Positions 1-8,093 of a DNA stretch of 51,258 nt are shown piece by piece. The stretch is from the NCBI GenBank assembly GCA_030681645.1, contig JAUXRX010000061.1:1-51258 (forward strand), read 5' to 3'. The notes under the pieces were generated by a model. It searched no databases. It worked only from the letters and a program-made list of their open reading frames with translations, and was not told the DNA's origin. The position numbers and the translations under genes are program-made. Source of the DNA: Archangium sp. GTDB lineage: Bacteria; Myxococcota; Myxococcia; Myxococcales; Myxococcaceae. Every line of letters starts with the position of its first letter. Position 1 is the stretch's first letter.

Positions 1-2727
1 GGCGGCCAGGGCTGCTATGCCCGCAGGCGTGTTGATGCTGGATGGCCAAAGACCGTTCTCGTCAATCGTACCGGTAGGATTGTTCCGCGCGTACGCGTAG
101 GTCGGCGCTGAGAAACCGTCCTGCGCTTCGCTCCTCACCCAGTCCGGTTCCTGGAGCATGGGCTCGGGAGAGAGGTACCGACCCGTGCTCGGGTCGTAGA
201 AGCGGTTCCAGTTCTCAAACAGGTCGGTCTCCTCATCGTAGTACTGTCCGGGAAACCGAAGAGCAGTCCAAGCGAATGATGCGGGTTCATTCACATCGAC
301 CAACAGGCCACCGGCTCCTCCGCCGTTCACCGCGCGAACAGCCAGAACATACGGAGCTCCAACCGTGAGATTGAGAGTCGTGGTAACCGAGGCTGGCCAG
401 TAACTGCCCGTCGCAACCTGCACACCATTGAGGTATGCGATGAATGAGTCGTCAGCCGTAATCGTCAGAGTCGCCTGGCTGGTGGTCGCAGTAAATGTCT
501 TGCGGAAGTAGACGGTCGAGGTGTCACTTGACGCTCGCGAATCGTAGTACCAGATCCACTTGGCGGGCGTACCCGACGGAAAACCGGCCCCCGTTCCCCA
601 TGGAGAGCCGCCATATCCAACCTCTTCAACACTCGCCCCCCAACCACTGTCGTTGTGGACGAGTTGCTCCCAGCCAGCGGCCGGGGCGAGCGTCTGCTTC
701 CATGCGCTGGAAGAACCCCACCGAGAAACGCTTTGGTAGCGCTGATACTCGTACTCACGCAACGCGACTCCGGAGTAGGGATACGTATGGGTGCTGCACC
801 CACAACCATCCCCAGGCGCACAGTTGATGCTGTCGGCGAGGAAGCGCACCTTGAGGTGCCCAGTCGACGGCGCAGTGACCCAGGGACTCCAGTAGTCGCC
901 CTTGTGAGAACCACCCAGACGCCCGCTCATGACGGAACCGTTGTCTCCGTTCTCAATTTGCGCGTAGTCCCACGTTTGCCCACAGCGCGCCTCGGTGTCC
1001 ATCTGAGTGAAGTGCGTTCTGACGCTTAGGCCCATGGCCAGCGTCGGCTGAGTGAAGTCGGCGATGATGTCGTTCACTCCATTGTAAGGGTACGGATGAC
1101 CCGACTCTCCCGAGTTGGGCGGAGGCCCCCACGCTTGGGCACGATTGAGCTGTCCGAAATTGTCGTATTCACCCGTTCCTGCAATTCTTCGAGAAGCGTC
1201 GAGCATCAGCACTGGCTTGCCGACATGGTCAGTCACGGGAAAGAAGAGGCCGCAGGAGCCAGGGCTTCCGTTTCGAACACAGGCGCCCACACTGTCAGAT
1301 TGACGCTGCCAGGCCGCGTTGAACTTCGCTCGGACGATCGCCACCGGCCTCCTGCTTAGCCACACGTACTCATCAATCGGGTATTCCGTCCCACCGAGAA
1401 CGCTGATGTTTCCCCGGTCCTCCAACATTGAATGACCTTGATCGTAGAAGAACTCATCTGTCACACCCTCGACTGGATAGTCCTTTCTTCGCCTGCGACT
1501 CTGTGAATCATACCAATAATTGTAGTAGGAGGAATTCACACCCACGGACTTGAAGACAGTGTCTGCTCCAGGACCAATCGCGGCATCGGATACGTGAACA
1601 AACTCGAGACCGAAGGCTGGACTGCCACCAGAATCGCCGGGCCACGTTTTCTGGATGACTCGACCATCCCGATCATAGGCGAATTCGTTCCAGTTACCGT
1701 TCCCGGCGAGGTTATTTCGCTCCATTCTTAGCAGTTCGTCTGGAAGTTGGGTCGCCGTCGAATACGAATGAGAATACTTATTGCCAAGGGCATCGATGTC
1801 CATCGTCAGTCGGTTGCCCCGGTTGTCGTATGTGAAGTTGCGTCGCGAATACGGTCCTCCGCCCGTGCCATCGGCCCGCTGGAGGCGCAGGAGCTGGTCA
1901 AAGCCAAGTGGCGTTCCGCTCGCAGGAAACGATTCAGATTGCGCAGAGGAAGAACCCAAGTAACAACTGTCGATCTTCGCGACCTGATCTGCCTTCCAGG
2001 TGTAGGTGCGCTTGTAGATATCCCCTGGGCCAGAGGCAACATATCCGCTGGAGACCCTTAGCGACCTTAGCCTTCCTGTCTTGTCTCCAGCGGCAACAGA
2101 GGGCACGGCCGAAGTGCACGCCGAAGACGGAACCTGGCTCGAGTCATCCCCAAGCAGATTCTCCATCGTTGCGCTGGATCCATTAGGAAAGACCATTCGA
2201 TAGCTCCGGACATCCCCGTACGGCTCCCAAGAGACTGAGGAGATGAGGTTGGTGAATCCCGTCCAGCCTCCGGCTCCAAGGTACTTCGTCTGTATTGCGA
2301 ATACCCTGTCGTTTAATCCGCTCCCAGCAAGATACACATATTTCACCTCGCGCCCATGGGGATAGCTAATGGTCAGCAGGTTCCCGTTGTCGGAGTAGGT
2401 GTAGGTGGAATTGGGAGTGGCCTCCGTTGACGCGGAACCGCACGCACCGCTTGGGCGTTGACGAATCTCGCTCACCAGCAAGCCCCTGGCGTTGTAGCCG
2501 TACCACGTCGTACCGAGTGGGTCCGTTACGCTCCGAAGCCGTCCCTTCGAGTACGGAGTGAGACAGCCAGAGGGGGGCGTCGCCCCCTGCTCATCCCAAA
2601 CTTGAGAATACAGGGTCCAAGGCGCGGAGCCCCAGTACATGATGGCGGCAGTCTTGCGGCCCATTTGGTCGTAGGTGTACTCGTATCTGGAATTGGGCGC
2701 GATCAAGCGCTGACCACTGTCGCGTAT
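1..2727 (-). pseudogene. RHS/YD-repeat protein, 5'-truncated fragment running off the window
   Basis: The minus strand is open from 2727 to the window edge (909 codons). It carries RHS hallmarks: YD-type repeats such as TYDNRGNRL and AYDRDGRV, the EYVWL..RPVA motif near 1365-1330, TDHVGKPVLMLD near 1230, and the core end ALRFPGQYYDEET then NRFYDPSTGRYLSPEPM near 260-150. RHS proteins are large secreted or surface proteins whose core cocoons a variable C-terminal toxin; that tip lies beyond the window. An in-frame stop at 2728-2730 ends RHS similarity abruptly and no normal start or secretion region is present, so this looks like a displaced 3' part. About 300 residues separate the TDHVGKP and LRFPGQYYDEET motifs, far more than usual, and the insert includes a beta-sandwich-like segment. 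Base composition is less GC-rich than the rest of the window, consistent with transfer. Confidence 0.75.
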
Positions 2728-3091
2728 TCAAGAAAGCTGACTCAGCCTCCCTAAGGAGGTCAACCAAATTGAGAAGAACGCGGCGATCGCGATCGCGACG
2801 CTTGGCTAGCCGAGTCGTATAGTTTGCGGTTACGAGCACGTAGGCCATTGTCATCATGATGATGGCGACGGAGGACACGTGCTTGCTGTCATCAAAAGCG
2901 AACCAGGTCAGCACCGCTCCGCCCAGACCGAGAATCGCAGTCAGCGATGAGATTGTCTGTAGCACTGAGAGCCTCGACTCGGGGCGCTCCACGCTTTCGT
3001 GAAAGCCCTCGGCCAAGGCAAGTAGTCTCTCCAGTTCAGTCCGCGCCTCGTAGACGTAGAGCCGCCCTCCCCGCTCCTCGACGCGGATCAT
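2591..3091 (-). CDS. Small two-TM membrane protein, 3' end fused out of frame into RHS DNA
   Basis: 166 residues from ATG 3091, with GAGGG 8 nt upstream; a TTG at 3097 is an alternative. Residues 1-45 are charged and helical, two hydrophobic segments lie at about 46-66 and 72-92, then comes a basic KRRDRDRR stretch and another helix (LLNLVDLLREAESAF). The last ~45 codons, from about 2727, read RHS DNA in a different frame, so the native C terminus has probably been replaced. The helix–2TM–helix layout resembles small 2-TM effector families such as SLATT, but I see no diagnostic motif, so the function is unknown. It lies between the excisionase-like gene and the RHS fragment, a typical accessory setting. 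Confidence 0.5.
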   Translation of the reverse strand: MIRVEERGGRLYVYEARTELERLLALAEGFHESVERPESRLSVLQTISSLTAILGLGGAVLTWFAFDDSKHVSSVAIIMMTMAYVLVTANYTTRLAKRRDRDRRVLLNLVDLLREAESAFLNTRQWSALDRAQFQIRVHLRPNGPQDCRHHVLGLRALDPVFSSLG

Positions 3092-3151
3092 GTGCAACGC
3101 CCTCGCGTCTGCCCCACTCCGTCTGACTTCGTAACTTCGTCTTCTTCGTTC

Positions 3152-3475
3152 TCACTCACGGCGGCGCTCCACGTAGGACTCAAGCGACTCCGCCAGCACT
3201 CGTATCGACGCGCCAACCCAAACGCGATCGAGCTCGCCCGCCTTCACCAGCGAGTAGACGGTGGCGCGAGAGACGGACAACGCCGCGGCCACGTCGCGCA
3301 CGCTGAGCAAGCGCACCAACGGCCGCACCACCGGCGCACCACGCGGAGTCGAAACGGTGGACGCGATGCCACGCGGTAGAAATGTCGCCCCGCTCTGGAC
3401 CATCGGAGTTGCGAGCGGTTGTGTAGAGGGGTGAACTGCTGCCACGCCGTACAAAGGCGCGGAGCCGGGGCTCAT
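3152..3475 (-). CDS. Excisionase/AlpA-like helix-turn-helix protein
   Basis: The C-terminal ~55 residues (LLSVRDVAAALSVSRATVYS, then LVKAGELDRVWVGASIRV and LESYVERRR) match the excisionase-type winged HTH used by Xis/AlpA-like proteins and small regulators of integrative elements. The longest frame gives 107 residues, but its ATG (3475-3473) is the antisense of the anticodon in the tRNA remnant, so the true start may be the ATG at 3403 (83 residues); neither has a clear ribosome-binding site. It sits directly against the half-tRNA repeat, where recombination directionality genes often lie. No integrase gene is visible in the window, so it may be orphaned or belong to an element extending left. 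Confidence 0.65.
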   Translation of the reverse strand: MSPGSAPLYGVAAVHPSTQPLATPMVQSGATFLPRGIASTVSTPRGAPVVRPLVRLLSVRDVAAALSVSRATVYSLVKAGELDRVWVGASIRVLAESLESYVERRRE

Positions 3476-3514
3476 AACCGCTTGGTTCCAGGTTCGAATC
3501 CTGGTGGGCCCACT
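3467..3514 (+). repeat. 3'-half tRNA-Met(CAT) remnant, attachment-site-like repeat, copy 1
   Basis: From GGCTCATAACC onward this reads as the anticodon loop (CAT at 3473-3475), anticodon 3' stem, T arm (CCAGG, TTCGAAT, CCTGG) and 3' acceptor strand (TGGGCCC then A at 3512) of a methionine tRNA. The 5' half is absent: no GGGCCCA acceptor strand lies upstream and the anticodon 5' stem does not pair. Positions 3485-3514 recur exactly at 5452-5481. A duplicated tRNA 3' end beginning near the anticodon is the usual footprint of tyrosine-recombinase integration. The complete tRNA should lie outside the window. Confidence 0.75.
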
Positions 3515-3601
3515 CAGTTCAACGGCGTCAGCAGCGACTCATGGGCCAGCGCACCCACTGCGCGGGCCAGCGCTCGCCCACCGGTGCCGTTAGGAATCCA
3601 G

Positions 3602-4987
3602 ATGCGCTTGCGCGTAGTCATCGCCGAGGACGACCTCATCAATCGGCTCATGCTCGAGCGTGCACTCACGGCTGCCGGGTTCGACGTGGCGGTCGCGGCC
3701 GACGGCCCCGCGGCGCTGGCGCTGATCGAGCGCGGCGACGTCGACCTGGTGTTGCTCGACGTGATGATGCCCGGTCAGAGCGGCCTCGAGGTCCTGAAGG
3801 TCGCCCGCGCCCGGGGCTTCGCCATGCCCATCATCATGGTGACAGCGCTCGATTCTCCAGAGGACGTCGCGACAGCGCTCGAGTGTGGCGCCGACGACTA
3901 CGTGACCAAGCCGTTCTCTCCACAGGTGTTGCTCGCGCGCATCAAGCTGCGGTTGCGGCCAGCGAGGGCTCAAGCGGCGGCGCCGCCGCTGCCGTTGGAC
4001 GCTGACGACGTGCTGGAGATTTCTCCGAGCGGCGTGATCGACGCCGAGGAACCGCCACCGCCCCCACCGGAGGACGCGGTCAAGCCGGGCCTGCTGCGGT
4101 CGTTCCTCTCGAAGCTCAAGCGCGCCGCAGACCACAGCCAAAGCGCGAGCCCACTCGCGCCCCTCACGCCCGGCACGGTGCTCGCGGGCCGCTATCGCAT
4201 CGCGCAGGTGCTCGGACGGGGCGCCTTCGGCGTGGTGCACCAGGCGCGGCAGGTCGAGCTGGAGATGGACGTGGCGGTGAAGGTGTTGTGCGGCGACACG
4301 AAGCTCGTCCACGACGGCATCAGCGCGTACGAGCGGTTCCGCCGCGAGGCGATGCGCGCCTGCCGGGTGCGCGACGAGCACGCAGTGCGGGTGATCGACT
4401 TCGGTGTCACTCCCGACGATCGGCCGTACCTGGTGATGGAGTTGCTCGTCGGGCCCACGCTGGAAGAGCGGTTGCGACAGGGGCCGCTCACCCCGCGCGA
4501 CGCGGCGCTGACGGTGGGGGGCGTGCTCTCCGCGCTCGCGGCGGCGCACCGCGAGGGCGTGGTGCACCAGGACGTGAAGGCGTCGAACGTGGTGCTCGCC
4601 GAGCGGCACGGCGCGCACGCCCACCCGACGCTGATCGACTTCGGCGCGGCAGCAGAGCTGCGCGACAAGCCGAGCTACGTGGTGCTCGGGACGGCGTCCC
4701 ACATGGCGCCGGAGCGCTTCGCCACCGGATCCTGCGACGCGAAGGGCGATGTCTACGCCGCGGGCGTGCTGCTCTACCACGCGGTGACGGGCCAGCTTCC
4801 GTTCGCCAACGCCGATGTCGACGAGCTCGCGCGCCTGCACGCGACGGCTTCACCGGTCCCTCCATCGCAGCTCAAGCCCACCCTCTCGCCTGCCTGGGAC
4901 GCAGTGCTCGCCCGGCTGCTGGCCAAGCTCCCCACCGCTCGCCCCACCGCGGCCGAGGCCGCCACCCTCGTTCGCGCGCTCGACTGA
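3602..4987 (+). CDS. Receiver-domain Ser/Thr protein kinase fusion
   Basis: 461 residues; ATG 3602 has AGGA 8 nt upstream, and a longer in-frame extension would read through the tRNA remnant. Residues 1-120 form a response-regulator receiver with acidic D10/D11, phosphoacceptor D53 (LLDVMMPGQSG) and K103 (VTKPF). After a Pro/acidic linker, residues ~190-460 form a Hanks-type kinase with a glycine loop (GRGAFGVV), VAVKVL lysine, HQDVKASN catalytic loop and DFG (IDFGAA). It should phosphorylate Ser/Thr on unknown targets, with output set by phosphorylation of D53 from an unidentified histidine kinase. No membrane segment is present, so it is cytosolic. It is the main cargo between the two half-tRNA repeats. 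HQD replaces the usual HRD, but the catalytic aspartate is kept. Confidence 0.9.
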   Translation: MRLRVVIAEDDLINRLMLERALTAAGFDVAVAADGPAALALIERGDVDLVLLDVMMPGQSGLEVLKVARARGFAMPIIMVTALDSPEDVATALECGADDYVTKPFSPQVLLARIKLRLRPARAQAAAPPLPLDADDVLEISPSGVIDAEEPPPPPPEDAVKPGLLRSFLSKLKRAADHSQSASPLAPLTPGTVLAGRYRIAQVLGRGAFGVVHQARQVELEMDVAVKVLCGDTKLVHDGISAYERFRREAMRACRVRDEHAVRVIDFGVTPDDRPYLVMELLVGPTLEERLRQGPLTPRDAALTVGGVLSALAAAHREGVVHQDVKASNVVLAERHGAHAHPTLIDFGAAAELRDKPSYVVLGTASHMAPERFATGSCDAKGDVYAAGVLLYHAVTGQLPFANADVDELARLHATASPVPPSQLKPTLSPAWDAVLARLLAKLPTARPTAAEAATLVRALD

Positions 4988-5444
4988 GCGCCGAGACCGC
5001 TGGCCCGCCAGACCAGGCGGCGAGCTGGTGAAATAATGGCGCCAAAACGTAGTCACCCGACGTCGTCGCCAGCCAGACGTCTCTGGGCGACACGCGGTGA
5101 CGGCTGAGGGCGTCGCAGGCCCACCACTGGAACAACACCTCGGTCCATCGGCCGCCGGACCACACCACTACGGGTTGGCCCGCCCTCCTCTTCGCGAGGG
5201 CTTTCGAAAGGTCGTTCGCAGAGACAACGGCCCGAGACGGCCCAAATCGGATCGCGAGGCGGCGATAGAATCCCCGCCAGTACCTCAGCCTCAGGGCTGA
5301 GTGCTCAGTCGGGTCCGTGGAGACGGGGCCGGTGGTGAGGCTATCCATCATCCCCAGGACCTTCTTTGCACCGATGAGACGCAGGTGACCGGCGGTCGAA
5401 TCACCGTTCGCGAGGTGGATGGCGTCGCCGATTGCGTGCTCCAT
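4872..5444 (-). CDS. DUF1835-like protein, possibly C-terminally altered
   Basis: 190 residues from ATG 5444. The N-terminal IHLANGDSTAGHLRL, a GPV motif about 25 residues later and the VVVWSGG..TEVLFQWW segment resemble DUF1835 domains (normally I.NGDS.A..L, then EGPVP and W...D..DQLQL). The biochemical role of that family is not established. The last ~38 codons are antisense to the 3' end of the kinase gene (116-bp tail-to-tail overlap) and look like arbitrary Arg/Trp-rich translation, so the natural C terminus may have been lost. A longer frame starting with GPPGFEPG runs through the tRNA remnant and is an artefact. The gene lies inside the half-tRNA-bounded cassette. The family assignment is by eye and moderate. 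Confidence 0.5.
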   Translation of the reverse strand: MEHAIGDAIHLANGDSTAGHLRLIGAKKVLGMMDSLTTGPVSTDPTEHSALRLRYWRGFYRRLAIRFGPSRAVVSANDLSKALAKRRAGQPVVVWSGGRWTEVLFQWWACDALSRHRVSPRDVWLATTSGDYVLAPLFHQLAAWSGGPAVSALSRARERGWRPRPRWGERWGAWPAAGRALRPRQARGWA

Positions 5445-5481
5445 GACCGCTGTTCCAGGTTCGAATCCTGGTGGGCCCACT
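5440..5481 (+). repeat. 3'-half tRNA-Met remnant, attachment-site-like repeat, copy 2
   Basis: Positions 5452-5481 are identical to 3485-3514 (T arm and acceptor 3' strand of a tRNA). Similarity continues degenerately to the CAT at 5442-5444 (CATGACCGCT against CATAACCGCT, plus a 2-nt deletion). With copy 1 it bounds a 1,967-bp segment. It has no 5' tRNA half and so cannot encode a functional tRNA. Confidence 0.75.
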
Positions 5482-5485
5482 GACT

Positions 5486-7141
5486 TCATGGAGGCAGGCA
5501 CAGCCGCGCGGCGTGCAGCCCGGTTCTCTCGTCGTAGAAAGCGAAGATGAACGAGTCTTCGCGCACCGCGCCGATACTGGGAGGGGCAGAGCTGCGCAGC
5601 CCGGTGATGAGCCGGGAGATTCTCCCCGGTGGGTAGGTCACCAGGTACACGTCGGCAGGGAGCGGGTTGGCGCCGTATCGCAGCGGCAGCCCACTGAGCG
5701 GCACGGCCACCACGATGCGGCCTCCCGGTGTGGTCTTCACGGCATTGCGAAGCGGCCACGTCGAGCCGGCATCGAGGAGCTCGCCCACCCAGGCGGCAGC
5801 GGGCCGAGCTCGCTCCCAGATCGAGATGCTCGTGCGGCCATACGTGACCATGACGGCTCCCGCGTCGCCTCCGCTGGCGAGCGCCAGGCCCCAGGGGGGC
5901 GACGTCTCGTCCACGCCCCAGCCGGTTGCCGTCAGCCCACCATCGAGTCCAAGCACGTACGTGTCCGTGCGCCTGCTCAGCACCGGGTTCTGCGGGAAAG
6001 GTGGATTCTGCGAGTTCAAGCCGATCAGCACCGTCTGGTCGGCCAATTCGATGGCATTCGTGGAGTCCTTGAAGCCCACGGGAACCGGGACGGTCCACGG
6101 CGGAAGCGCCGGATCGAGAGGCACCACCCCAATCGCCGGCGCCGTCCAATCAGAGGCGACGACGAGCGCCTCCCAGCTCGAGATGAAGGTCGCCCCCGAC
6201 CCCAGACCATTGAAGCCCCCGGGCGACGCCCAGGTGCCCGGCAGGTCGAGCTCTCGCACGACGCCGCCATCGGCGCTTCGCTTGAAGCGGCCATTGAGGT
6301 CGACGCGCCATTCGGCGTATCCGACGGGGAACTGGCCGCCGCCTCGCGCCGAGGTGAAGACGAGCTCGGACGGGGTCCGAACCGCGCTGAACCCCATGAC
6401 ATTCAGGGTATCGAGCGAAGTGTCGCGCACCTCCAGCACGCGAAGCGTCGCGCGATCGACGGAATAGACCACCGCTCCCACCGTGAAGACCCAGGCCCCG
6501 GGAAGCTCGATGACCTGGATGGCTCCTGGGGACACGACGACCGAGCCTGCGTCGCCCAGGGCCCACCACCCGATCGCGTTCCAGTTCGACTGACACGCCT
6601 CGAGGAGATCTGCCGCCCCTGCGTCAACGCCACCGTCGACACCGGCGACAGCACCGCCGTCGACACCAGCGTCGGTGCCGGCATCAGCACCACCGTCCCT
6701 CTCGTCCGGGGTCACCGGAATGAAGATCGAGAAGTGCGAAACCTGGACGCGCGCGCGAAGGGCCGAGTGCTCCGCCGGCAGCAACTCGAACTGCAGCCGG
6801 CCCGCCGGGGAGGTCGCGATCAGAACATTCGGCGGCTCGACGGTCAGCGGCAGCTCGAGCGCGATCGGCTTCTCGAATTGCAGCCCCTCGGGCCCGAGCT
6901 GGAAGGCGTTGCCGACCGCGCTGGTGCCGGCCGGGGGCGTCGCACTGACGCGGGTCACGGTGAGCCGCGTGGACACGCTGAGTGCACCAGGAGGCACGAC
7001 CAGGGTGACGCCTTCAGAGCTCACGGTGCCACCCGCGGGACCCATCTCTCCATCCTCGACCGTGGGCTGAAAACAGCCGCTCAACCCAAACAACACCAGA
7101 ATGAAGAGACCCTCTCGCTCGCGCCCATCGACCCTCATCAT
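5486..7141 (-). CDS. Lipoprotein with ZU5-like domain and Asp/Ala/Gly linker
   Basis: 551 residues from ATG 7141; a longer in-frame start at 7189 would precede the signal peptide. The N terminus has a hydrophobic stretch and a lipobox (LFGLSGC), so the protein is lipid-anchored after export. Residues ~30-125 (GPAGGTVSSEGVTLVVPPGAL, then FEKPIALELPL) resemble the ZU5-like beta domain common in myxobacterial surface proteins. A low-complexity DAGVDGG-type linker follows at about 150-180, then a ~370-residue region rich in beta strands and Gly/Trp that could form a propeller. The ligand is unknown. The stop codon lies 5 bp beyond the half-tRNA repeat. It is divergently transcribed from the nuclease-family gene at 7257. 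Confidence 0.8.
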   Translation of the reverse strand: MMRVDGREREGLFILVLFGLSGCFQPTVEDGEMGPAGGTVSSEGVTLVVPPGALSVSTRLTVTRVSATPPAGTSAVGNAFQLGPEGLQFEKPIALELPLTVEPPNVLIATSPAGRLQFELLPAEHSALRARVQVSHFSIFIPVTPDERDGGADAGTDAGVDGGAVAGVDGGVDAGAADLLEACQSNWNAIGWWALGDAGSVVVSPGAIQVIELPGAWVFTVGAVVYSVDRATLRVLEVRDTSLDTLNVMGFSAVRTPSELVFTSARGGGQFPVGYAEWRVDLNGRFKRSADGGVVRELDLPGTWASPGGFNGLGSGATFISSWEALVVASDWTAPAIGVVPLDPALPPWTVPVPVGFKDSTNAIELADQTVLIGLNSQNPPFPQNPVLSRRTDTYVLGLDGGLTATGWGVDETSPPWGLALASGGDAGAVMVTYGRTSISIWERARPAAAWVGELLDAGSTWPLRNAVKTTPGGRIVVAVPLSGLPLRYGANPLPADVYLVTYPPGRISRLITGLRSSAPPSIGAVREDSFIFAFYDERTGLHAARLCLPP

Positions 7142-7256
7142 GATGCTGGACGTTAGCGGATCGCCGCGCGTGACGAAGGACGCCCTCACTCAGCATGTAA
7201 GTCGCCTTGACGCGGAAGCCGAATTCTCCCGCCTTCAAGGAACCCGATAACCGGTC

Positions 7257-8093
7257 ATGAGACCGATCGCCGGCTTCCCACACCCGACGCTCCCTCCCTT
7301 CACGCTTCCTCACGGCCCGAAGCACCGGCCGCAGAAGAAGGCCGAGACCCTCACCATCGCGACGGTGAACGACGACTTCAGCGACAAGAAGAGCCGGCTC
7401 AAGGCGCTCGACAAGGTCACCGACGTGATGCTGGTGCAGGAAGCCAAGCGCACCCACGTCCGCAAGCTGATGGGCAAGGAGTCAGGCGTTCACCAGGATC
7501 GCTCAAATGAAGATCGCGCGGGCTCCGCGGTGGTGTGGGATCGCAAGGACGCGCGCGCCACCAGGCGGGGCTTCGCGCTCGCGTCCTCAAAGGGCGAAGG
7601 CATTCTCAACCGCTGGGTCACCTGGGTCGACCTCAAGGTCGGCGACAAGAAGGTGCGCATGGTCTCGGTGCACCGCCCCCGAGGGTACGCGAGCAAGCTC
7701 TGGCCCCAGTTCGATCGCAACCTGCGCACGTTCATCAAGCACACGCGCGAGGCGAAGATCCCGCTGGTGATCGGCATGGACGCGAACACCGAGTCGTACG
7801 GCCGCTTCGCCCGGTCCGCGGGCATGAAGTGGCACGCGCCCAAAGGGCCCACGCACGGCGACAAGGTCATCGACGGCTTCATCGCGTCGCCCGGCATCAA
7901 GTTCGACAACCTGCACCGGCTCAAGCGCGGCCCCAGCGATCACAACCCGGTGGTGGCTGACATCACCCCCCCGACTCCGCTCGGGGTGAACGGTTGGATC
8001 TGTTTAGAGTGCCGGCATGCTCCCGGTCCTCGCGTTGCTGGTGCTGTCGCAGGCCACCCCGTCCTGGAAGGACATCGACAAGCTCGTCGATGA
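7257..8093 (+). CDS. Endonuclease/exonuclease/phosphatase (EEP) family protein
   Basis: 278 residues as read. The DNase I-like catalytic set is visible: N38 in IATVND, E62 in LVQEAK, the histidine in VSVHRP, D and N in VIGMDANT, and the D-H pair in the terminal motif SDHNPVVADI. These metal-dependent enzymes cleave phosphodiesters in nucleic acids or phosphoinositide-like substrates; the substrate here cannot be told. No signal peptide is evident. After VVADI the frame runs through a copy of an interspersed palindromic repeat (reading TPLGVNG) and overlaps the next gene by 77 bp, so the last ~35 residues are probably not native. The start is uncertain; the fold begins near residue 30. Confidence 0.8.
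   Translation: MRPIAGFPHPTLPPFTLPHGPKHRPQKKAETLTIATVNDDFSDKKSRLKALDKVTDVMLVQEAKRTHVRKLMGKESGVHQDRSNEDRAGSAVVWDRKDARATRRGFALASSKGEGILNRWVTWVDLKVGDKKVRMVSVHRPRGYASKLWPQFDRNLRTFIKHTREAKIPLVIGMDANTESYGRFARSAGMKWHAPKGPTHGDKVIDGFIASPGIKFDNLHRLKRGPSDHNPVVADITPPTPLGVNGWICLECRHAPGPRVAGAVAGHPVLEGHRQARR
7966..7993. repeat. Interspersed palindromic repeat, half copy (family 2)
   Basis: The reverse complement reads ACCGTTCACCCCGAGCGGAG followed by TCG and a G run. It matches the left arm of the hairpin at 38074-38140. It lies at the 3' end of the EEP reading frame, just before the A2M gene. Confidence 0.7.

Noticed and set aside
3421..3514. Complete tRNA-Met gene
   Set aside because: No 5' acceptor strand or D arm is present and the anticodon stem does not pair; only the 3' half is tRNA-like.
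4872..6149. 425-residue minus-strand frame containing GPPGFEPG
   Set aside because: GPPGFEPG is the antisense translation of a tRNA T arm and acceptor; upstream codons are antisense to the 5486-7141 lipoprotein gene. Only the part from ATG 5444 is kept.
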